Below are positions 5,287-9,588 of a DNA stretch of 9,588 nt, one piece after another. The notes under the pieces are model-generated. The model had not been told where the DNA came from, searched no databases, and worked only from the letters and a program-made list of their open reading frames with translations. Source of the DNA: CAYYNP01 sp964472545 (GTDB taxonomy: Bacteria; Planctomycetota; Planctomycetia; Pirellulales; Thermoguttaceae); NCBI GenBank assembly GCA_964472545.1, contig CAYYNP010000357.1, positions 1 to 9,588 on the forward strand, in the 5' to 3' direction. The stretch's first letter is position 1. Each line of letters starts with the position of its first letter. Made by a program: the position numbers and the translations under genes.

Positions 5287-7044
5287 TCACTCGACCGGCA
5301 CGCGGATGACAATATCGTCACGCACGATCTCCTCGTCGTCGCCCTGCTCCGGTTGCGACCACTGCCCCCGGCCGCCGTCGTCGCGGAGATTCGGGCCGAC
5401 ACTGTAGAGAACGAAGCCCTGCTCGGTCGGCTTGTAGTGGAGCTTGCCGCCGCTGAATACGTCCACCGGGATCTCCGTCGCGTACTGCGGGCAAAGCTGC
5501 TCCAACGTCTCGGGATAGGCATCGTGCTCACAACGATAGGCCGCCAGGCAAAACGCCAGCCGGCCGATCTCGGTCTGCATCTCGATCCGCTCGATCGCGG
5601 TGTAGATGAAATGGCGATCGGACGAGAGGACGCCTGGACTACTGAGAAACCGAAAGAGATGTTCGGCGAGCCGTTTCGGCGACGTGCCTTCGGCCAGTAC
5701 CCTCTTGACTGCCGCCGGGCTGGACGCTTTGCGGCCTCTTCTATTCGCCTTGCGAAACTCCCGTTTCAGGAACGCGCGACGTTGGGCGCAGGTCATCGTC
5801 CGAAGTGCGTCGACCAACTCGGTTTGCCCAGCGTTAGCCAGCCGTAGCACTTCATCCCAGTCCATGCGAGGATCCGTTGTCAACTTGCGCAGCGCGTCGC
5901 ACCAAGATTCGTCGCGCATCACGCCGAACAAGTCCAGGTATTTCGGGTCTTGCCGCGCGATCGTGTGCAGCGCGTCCAACTCGAAGAACCGTTCGCCGGC
6001 GTCCAACACGTCGGCCATCTGCGGCGGCGGGGCAAGCTGCTGCAAGTCGGCCGCAAAACGCCGGGCCTGTTTGGCCGACAAACCCTCGTGGCCGGCCAGC
6101 GCGGCGTTGCCTACAAAGGCCATGTCGTTGTATGCCGTCGCGAGAATCTGGTCCAGCACGAAGGGCCCCTGCGTCTTCAATCGGGCAAACCGGTAACACG
6201 CCGCCAGATCTTGCCACGCCTCGTCGATCTGACCCTCATGCAATTGAAGCATCGCCCGAGATACCAGCATACGCACGGCTCTCCGCGTGCCGACCAACTC
6301 GGCGAAGGAACCGTCATTGAAGTCGACCAACGATCCTCTCGGCGAGGCCAGCGACGGAGAGAAGTACCGTGGCCGGGTAGTCCCGGCGACGAAAGTCGCC
6401 AGCGGCCGCCGGTTCGCCTCCAGCCAGGCGGCAGCCCACGGATAGTCTTTTCCCGACCAAGGAGCCCGCCGCACGTGCTCCTCGAGCACCCAGAGGCGTT
6501 CCCACCACTGCTCTTGTTCGGCCTCGTCCAATCCCGCCAGGGGCGTATCCGGACGATGCTCGATATAGTCCTCGAGACGTTCGAGATACTTGCCGTCGTC
6601 CGCGAGCGGTTCCATTCCCAGGCGGCGGAAGAACGGCTCACGGATTTCCTGATCCAGTTCTCCAGGGCCGGTCGCCCGCCAAAGCGGGATGGCCACGTTG
6701 TTCTCCGGCGTAACTCCCTTGCCGTATCGCCGATTCAACGCCTCGGCGTAATCGACGTATCCGTCGGGCCGCAACGGACCTTCGATCCACGTCGTTTCCT
6801 TCGAGATCGTGATCTTCGGGCGGGCGGGCTGACGGGGCGTGACGTCGACTGCGGGGCGCTCCTCCGACCCCTCGCCCAAGAGCCATCGCCCCACGGCGTC
6901 GGCGGCGCGGCGGAGCGGATCTGCCGCTCGAATCACGTCCGGCGGGGCGATGTTGCCGCCGGGAGGCGGATCGCCTCTCGTCGACGAGACCACCACCCCA
7001 AGCAGCACCATCCACGAAACGCCCGAGAGCCATATCCTACACAT
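5287..7044 (-). CDS. Exported protein of unknown function, planctomycete-type
   Basis: This 585-aa protein has a probable Sec signal peptide (residues 1 to about 24: Arg3, then hydrophobic WMVLLGVVVSS), so it should act outside the cytoplasmic membrane. The ATG at 7044 follows a strong GGGGAGGAA on the minus strand. After a Pro-rich linker (25-75) comes ETTWIEGPLRPDGYVDYAEAL (83-103, only part conserved-looking) and GVTPENNVAIPLW (110-122), a pattern I associate with a large planctomycete family of unknown role. The middle (about 140-495) is helical and Leu/Arg-rich. The end has AAYRCEHDAYPETLEQLCP (501-519) and GFVLYSVGPN (543-552) followed by DDGG (555-558). That resembles the C-terminal pattern of planctomycete pseudopilin-like proteins. 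No catalytic motif is recognised. It may be co-oriented with glnE by chance, because a large palindrome separates the two genes. Confidence 0.85.
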   Translation of the reverse strand: MCRIWLSGVSWMVLLGVVVSSTRGDPPPGGNIAPPDVIRAADPLRRAADAVGRWLLGEGSEERPAVDVTPRQPARPKITISKETTWIEGPLRPDGYVDYAEALNRRYGKGVTPENNVAIPLWRATGPGELDQEIREPFFRRLGMEPLADDGKYLERLEDYIEHRPDTPLAGLDEAEQEQWWERLWVLEEHVRRAPWSGKDYPWAAAWLEANRRPLATFVAGTTRPRYFSPSLASPRGSLVDFNDGSFAELVGTRRAVRMLVSRAMLQLHEGQIDEAWQDLAACYRFARLKTQGPFVLDQILATAYNDMAFVGNAALAGHEGLSAKQARRFAADLQQLAPPPQMADVLDAGERFFELDALHTIARQDPKYLDLFGVMRDESWCDALRKLTTDPRMDWDEVLRLANAGQTELVDALRTMTCAQRRAFLKREFRKANRRGRKASSPAAVKRVLAEGTSPKRLAEHLFRFLSSPGVLSSDRHFIYTAIERIEMQTEIGRLAFCLAAYRCEHDAYPETLEQLCPQYATEIPVDVFSGGKLHYKPTEQGFVLYSVGPNLRDDGGRGQWSQPEQGDDEEIVRDDIVIRVPVE

Positions 7045-7108
7045 TGACGTTCCTCCCCAATCGAGAGCCCGAAGCTCAAATCGCTAATGCTGCGGTCACG
7101 CACCATCG

Positions 7109-7114
7109 AGTATA
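7109..7114 (-). promoter_or_regulatory. Possible -10 box (TATACT) of the exported-protein gene
   Basis: On the minus strand TATACT lies about 64 nt upstream of the ATG at 7044. A TTGGCA (7138-7143) resembles a -35 box, but its spacing of 23 nt is too long for a classical sigma-70 promoter. The ribosome-binding site GGGGAGGAA (7051-7059 region) lies well downstream of it. Confidence 0.3.
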
Positions 7115-7173
7115 CACCAAGCCGGCCACTGCTTCTCTGCCAAGCTGCGGCTGTGCAAGAGCACACCGCCCGG

Positions 7174-7195
7174 CGCGACCACCGGTCGCGGCTTT
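7174..7195. repeat. Short palindromic repeat, second copy of the P-II/glnE motif
   Basis: The stem cgcgacc-acc-ggtcgcg (7174-7190) is perfect. It has the same arms as the hairpin at 1840-1856. Positions 7178-7195 match 1876-1893 at 17 of 18 bases. It lies in the divergent promoter region between the exported-protein gene and the Fe-S carrier gene. Confidence 0.55.
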
Positions 7196-7220
7196 GTCGG
7201 GTGTCGCCGCGGAATAGAAG

Positions 7221-7252
7221 CACCCCTCCAGGGTGGTATCCGACCCCACCCT
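7221..7252 (+). promoter_or_regulatory. Two mutually exclusive hairpins upstream of the Fe-S carrier gene
   Basis: The segment gggtg (7231-7235) can pair with caccc (7221-7225) across a 5-nt loop. Alternatively agggtgg (7230-7236) can pair with ccaccct (7246-7252) across a 9-nt loop. The second stem is followed by ctcttt. The pair lies 70-100 nt upstream of the start. It would be transcribed only if the promoter is upstream of it, which I cannot establish. Confidence 0.25.
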
Positions 7253-7276
7253 CTTTCCTGCCCTTGCCCTATCCGC

Positions 7277-7282
7277 TAAGAT
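7277..7282 (+). promoter_or_regulatory. Weak -10-like box (TAAGAT) of the Fe-S carrier gene
   Basis: TAAGAT matches the -10 consensus at 4 of 6 positions and lies 40 nt before the ATG. No -35 box is seen at 16-18 nt; the nearest TTGCCC (7264-7269) is too close. The ribosome-binding site AGGAG (7305-7309) is 12 nt from the ATG, slightly far. Confidence 0.2.
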
Positions 7283-7321
7283 TTATTGGTGGGATCTTGA
7301 CTCCAGGAGAATCGCAGACTC

Positions 7322-7654
7322 ATGTCTATTACAGTGACCGAAGCCGCTGCCACCGAGGTGAAGCGGTATATGGAAGACCAGAAGGTGGAAGAGGGCAGCG
7401 TGTTGCGGATGGCGGTGGCCGGCGGCGGGTGTGCCGGCTTGCAGTATACGCTCGGCTTCCAGACCGACTTCGATCCGGCGCTCGACGCGCGTTACGAGCA
7501 CTATGGCGTGAGTGTCGTGGCGCGGAAGAAGATGGCCGTGCATCTCGACGGCACCACGATCGACTTCCAGACCGGCCCGCACGGCGCCGGCTTCGCCATC
7601 GAGAACCCCAACGCCCCCAAGGGCGGCGGCTGCCCGGGCTGCGGCGGACATTAG
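7322..7654 (+). CDS. A-type iron-sulfur carrier, IscA/ErpA/HesB family
   Basis: This is a 110-aa cytoplasmic protein of the HesB/IscA family, which carries Fe-S clusters (or iron) from the assembly scaffold to apo-proteins. The ATG at 7322 begins MSITVTEAAATEVKRY, a normal family N-terminus. The first conserved Cys is Cys37 in VAGGGCAGLQY (32-42). The strand GVSVVARKK and the segment FAIENPNAPKGGG lead to the C-terminal pair. Canonical members end C-G-C-G-x-S-F. Here the end is CPGCGGH, so the Cys residues are 104 and 107 with two residues between them. All three ligands are present, but the spacing of the last pair differs. The gene stands alone. It is divergent from the exported-protein gene and convergent with the ASKHA gene, which itself encodes an Fe-S protein. 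IscA, ErpA and SufA cannot be told apart from sequence alone. Confidence 0.93.
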   Translation: MSITVTEAAATEVKRYMEDQKVEEGSVLRMAVAGGGCAGLQYTLGFQTDFDPALDARYEHYGVSVVARKKMAVHLDGTTIDFQTGPHGAGFAIENPNAPKGGGCPGCGGH

Positions 7655-7662
7655 GGCAGGGC

Positions 7663-7754
7663 GGGGTGGCTGGGGCAAAGCGCAGCGGTGCCCCAGTGGA
7701 TGACGCCTTGTTGATAACGCCTGGGGTACCGCTGCGCTTTGCCCCAGCCACCCC
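7663..7754. repeat. 34-bp inverted repeat between convergent genes, possible bidirectional terminator
   Basis: The left arm 7663-7696 and right arm 7721-7754 are reverse complements at 33 of 34 positions, with a 24-nt loop. The left arm begins 8 bp after the stop of the Fe-S carrier gene. As DNA it would form a very stable stem for either transcript. It lacks a U-run. Because of the symmetry, both strands give the same peptide string (AGAKRSG, then LRFAPATP) in spurious ORFs across it. It is probably a dispersed repeat that may also end transcription. Confidence 0.7.
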
Positions 7755-7763
7755 CTGCCGTGA

Positions 7764-7782
7764 CGTCTCTCGGAGCGAGACG
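7764..7782 (-). terminator. Small hairpin after the ASKHA gene
   Basis: cgtctc (7764-7769) and gagacg (7777-7782) form a perfect 6-bp stem with a 7-nt loop, 12 bp past the stop of the ASKHA gene. No U-run follows on the minus strand, so an intrinsic terminator is only possible, not shown. Confidence 0.3.
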
Positions 7783-7794
7783 ACTTCCATCGGG

Positions 7795-9588
7795 TCAATC
7801 ACCCTCGGCCGGGAAGATCATCGACTCGGCAAACAGCTCGGCAAATCCCGGCTCGCGCGAGAGGTCGACGTGCTCGGTCTGCCGGGCCGTCTCTTCGGCG
7901 GCTTGCCGGGCGCGCCGCGATAGGGCGGTCAAGCGGGCGCCGGCCAGCGAGGTGTTGCCCTGGTAGCGGATGCGATGATGCGGCACGTCGCCGGGCAGCA
8001 GGCCAATCCGCTGGGCGTTGCTGCGGCGGATGAAGTTGCCGAACCCGCCGGCAATCAACACGCGATCGAGGTCGGCCGGCGCTAGTCCCGCGCGGCGGAT
8101 GAGGATCGCTATGCCGCAGCGGATCGCCCCGGTAGCCAACTGCAATTCTCGCAGATCGCGCTGCGTGAGCACGATCGGCTCGCCGTGGGCCGTTTCGTCG
8201 GCCGGGGCGATCAGGAAAGCCGGTTGGCCCTGATGCTCGATCAAGCGTTCGGCCAGATTGTCCGGCAGATCTCCGGGAAGGTGCTCCTGCATTCGCAGCC
8301 GGCCTTCGGGCCGAAGGATACCGTGGCGGAGCAACTCGGCGGCCAGATCGATCAGGCCGGAACCGCAGAGCCCCACCGGCGGCACGTCGCCGATCACGTT
8401 GATCCGCAGCCGGCCGTCGACCACCACTTTCTCAATGGCCCCGTTGCTGCCGCGCATGCCTTGGGAGATGCGGGCGCCCTCGAACGCCGGCCCGGCAGCC
8501 GTCGAGGCGGCCGTGAGCTTGCCGTCGGCGAACAGCACGATCTCGCCGTTGGTGCCGACGTCGACCAGCAGCGTGGGTCCCTCGGCTTCGGTCAGCGCGG
8601 TGGCCAAAATGCCCGACACCGTGTCGCCGCCGACGAACCCGCCGATCACCGGCAGCACGTACGCCGTCGCCCGGGGATGCAGCCGCAGGCCGACTTCCGC
8701 CGCCGGAACCGATCGGCCACGTCCGGTGGCGGGCACGAAGGGCACCTCCGCCAGCGGGCCGGGATCGACGCCGAGGAGCAACTGTTGCATCGTGGTGTTG
8801 CCGGAAAGCGCGGCCAGGTAGAGCCGCTCGCGAGCGACTTCGGCCGTTTGGCAGAGCTCGTCGACCATCGCGTTCAGGGCCTCGGCGATCACCCGCTGCA
8901 ACTGCCGCAGGCCGTCGGGCTCTTGGCGGGAGTGTAAAATCCGCGAGAGGACGTCGTCGCCGAAGGGGGTTTGCGGATTCAGCCGAGACGCGACGGCCAG
9001 TTCCGCGCCGGTATTCACGTCCAAGAGCGTGCCCACCAACGTCGTCGTGCCGACGTCGAAGGCCACCGCGTAGTTCTCGTCTTCGGTATTGCTCGGCTCG
9101 AAGTCGATCAACCGGCCTTCGTTTAGCACGGCCGTGCCGCAGAAGCCGGTCTGGCGAAGCCGGCCGGGCAACGCCCGCAGCAGCGACACGTCGAGATCGA
9201 ACGTCCCGACCGCCTTCTCCAGGCGGAGCAGGTCGGGATCGTCGCGGTCGCGATCCGGGCGTGGCATCTCGACGTACTGCTTTCGGACCGGTGGATCGTC
9301 GGTGGCCTGGGTGGCCCCTTCCGACTCTGCGAGGATCTTGTGCCCGGTGGCCAGCCGCGAGGCTGCGGGGACTTCGACCGTTGTGGGGCCTGCCACGGCC
9401 GCCTGACACGCCAGGCGGATCCCACGCTGCAGTTCCTCGTCGGTGAGGAATTCCACTTCGGCCGGCGTAGGTTGCCCGGCTCCATTCACAACGGCCCCAT
9501 TCACAACGGCCCCATTCACAGCGGCCCCCAACCCAGCGCCCCCCAACCCCTCGCCCCCCAACACCCAGGCCCCCACCCACCCGTCCCC
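7795..9588 (-). CDS. ASKHA-domain [2Fe-2S] protein, corrinoid activase (RACo/RamA)-like; 5' end beyond window
   Basis: This is a DUF4445/COG3894-type protein: a ferredoxin-like domain, a linker domain and an ASKHA ATPase domain. Family members such as RACo and RamA use ATP to reduce inactive Co(II) corrinoid proteins. Numbering from the GTG at 9576: LTDEELQRGIRLACQ (44-58) is the end of a plant-type ferredoxin domain, with Cys57 as its last ligand. The linker runs to about 165. The ASKHA motifs are DVGTTT (174-179), GNTTM (259-263), GGFVGGDTVSG (312-322), DVGTNGE (339-345), LCGSG (403-407) and AGGFGNF (509-515). The frame is open to the window edge, and the C-x4-C-x2-C part of the ferredoxin domain is not in the window, so the real start is probably beyond 9588. 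Between the missing part and residue 35 lies a Gly-rich repeat coded by a minisatellite. If GTG 9576 were the true start, the cluster could not be bound. Confidence 0.9.
   Translation of the reverse strand, partial: GDGWVGAWVLGGEGLGGAGLGAAVNGAVVNGAVVNGAGQPTPAEVEFLTDEELQRGIRLACQAAVAGPTTVEVPAASRLATGHKILAESEGATQATDDPPVRKQYVEMPRPDRDRDDPDLLRLEKAVGTFDLDVSLLRALPGRLRQTGFCGTAVLNEGRLIDFEPSNTEDENYAVAFDVGTTTLVGTLLDVNTGAELAVASRLNPQTPFGDDVLSRILHSRQEPDGLRQLQRVIAEALNAMVDELCQTAEVARERLYLAALSGNTTMQQLLLGVDPGPLAEVPFVPATGRGRSVPAAEVGLRLHPRATAYVLPVIGGFVGGDTVSGILATALTEAEGPTLLVDVGTNGEIVLFADGKLTAASTAAGPAFEGARISQGMRGSNGAIEKVVVDGRLRINVIGDVPPVGLCGSGLIDLAAELLRHGILRPEGRLRMQEHLPGDLPDNLAERLIEHQGQPAFLIAPADETAHGEPIVLTQRDLRELQLATGAIRCGIAILIRRAGLAPADLDRVLIAGGFGNFIRRSNAQRIGLLPGDVPHHRIRYQGNTSLAGARLTALSRRARQAAEETARQTEHVDLSREPGFAELFAESMIFPAEGD
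9483..9588. repeat. 15-bp G/C-skewed minisatellite inside the ASKHA gene
   Basis: Seven 15-bp units run to the window edge. Three are of one type (9483-9497, 9498-9512, 9513-9527; cattcacaacggccc with one change in the third). They are followed by diverged C-rich units with the same 15-bp step (9526-9540, 9541-9555, 9556-9570, 9571-9585). The period is a multiple of three and adds VNGAV-like and Gly-rich pentapeptides in frame. The minus (coding) strand carries ten runs of three or more G within 9525-9588, including gggtgggtgggggcctggg, a canonical G-quadruplex pattern. Confidence 0.8.

Noticed and set aside
5950..7047. 365-aa plus-strand ORF
   Set aside because: It is antisense to the exported-protein gene, rich in Arg/Gly/Gln and without motifs. 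The minus strand has a signal peptide and a strong Shine-Dalgarno.
7087..7923. 278-aa plus-strand ORF spanning the Fe-S carrier gene
   Set aside because: It overlaps the IscA-family gene in another frame and reads through the 34-bp inverted repeat, which gives the repeated peptide strings.
1..9588. CRISPR array, tRNA, rRNA or integrase
   Set aside because: No regularly spaced direct repeats with unique spacers, no tRNA T-arm consensus and no recombinase gene were seen on either strand.

Overview
The window (about 9.6 kb, GC-rich) looks like chromosomal DNA of a planctomycete, most likely a Pirellulales-type bacterium. This rests on an exported protein of a kind I associate with planctomycetes (a 'VTPENN' motif near the N-terminus and an 'LYSVGPN..DDGG' C-terminus), on several long GC-rich palindromic repeats between genes, and on the gene types. 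The placement is inference; no rRNA or marker gene is present.

Layout, left to right. (1) 10-1011, minus: a uroporphyrinogen-decarboxylase-superfamily protein of the corrinoid/Zn methyltransferase-like kind, ending inside a C-rich 8-bp tandem repeat. (2) 1012-1542: a divergent intergenic region with a 101-bp MITE-like element (1164-1267 with its TTA flanks), then about 240 bp rich in hairpins. (3) 1543-1836, plus: a P-II signal protein starting at TTG, with the uridylylation-site tyrosine kept but the nucleotide-binding C-terminus missing. (4) 1892-4996, minus and convergent: full-length glnE, the glutamine synthetase adenylyltransferase/deadenylylase, a known target of P-II. (5) 4997-5286: glnE leader and a 28-bp-arm nested palindrome. 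(6) 5287-7044, minus: a 585-aa exported protein of unknown function. (7) 7045-7321: divergent promoter region with palindromes. (8) 7322-7654, plus: an A-type Fe-S carrier (IscA/ErpA family) with an unusual C-terminal CPGC. (9) 7663-7754: a 34-bp-arm inverted repeat between convergent genes. (10) 7795-9588, minus, running off the right edge: an ASKHA-domain protein resembling reductive activases of corrinoid proteins (RACo/RamA). Its ferredoxin domain is interrupted by a 15-bp G-rich minisatellite that reaches the end of the window.

Two themes emerge. P-II and GlnE form a convergent nitrogen-control pair. The methyltransferase-like protein, the corrinoid activase and the Fe-S carrier could belong to one-carbon/corrinoid metabolism, although they are not in one operon. 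I did not find a clearly new multi-gene system. The most unusual points are the shortened P-II, the G-quadruplex-prone minisatellite inside an Fe-S domain, and the set of large intergenic palindromes.
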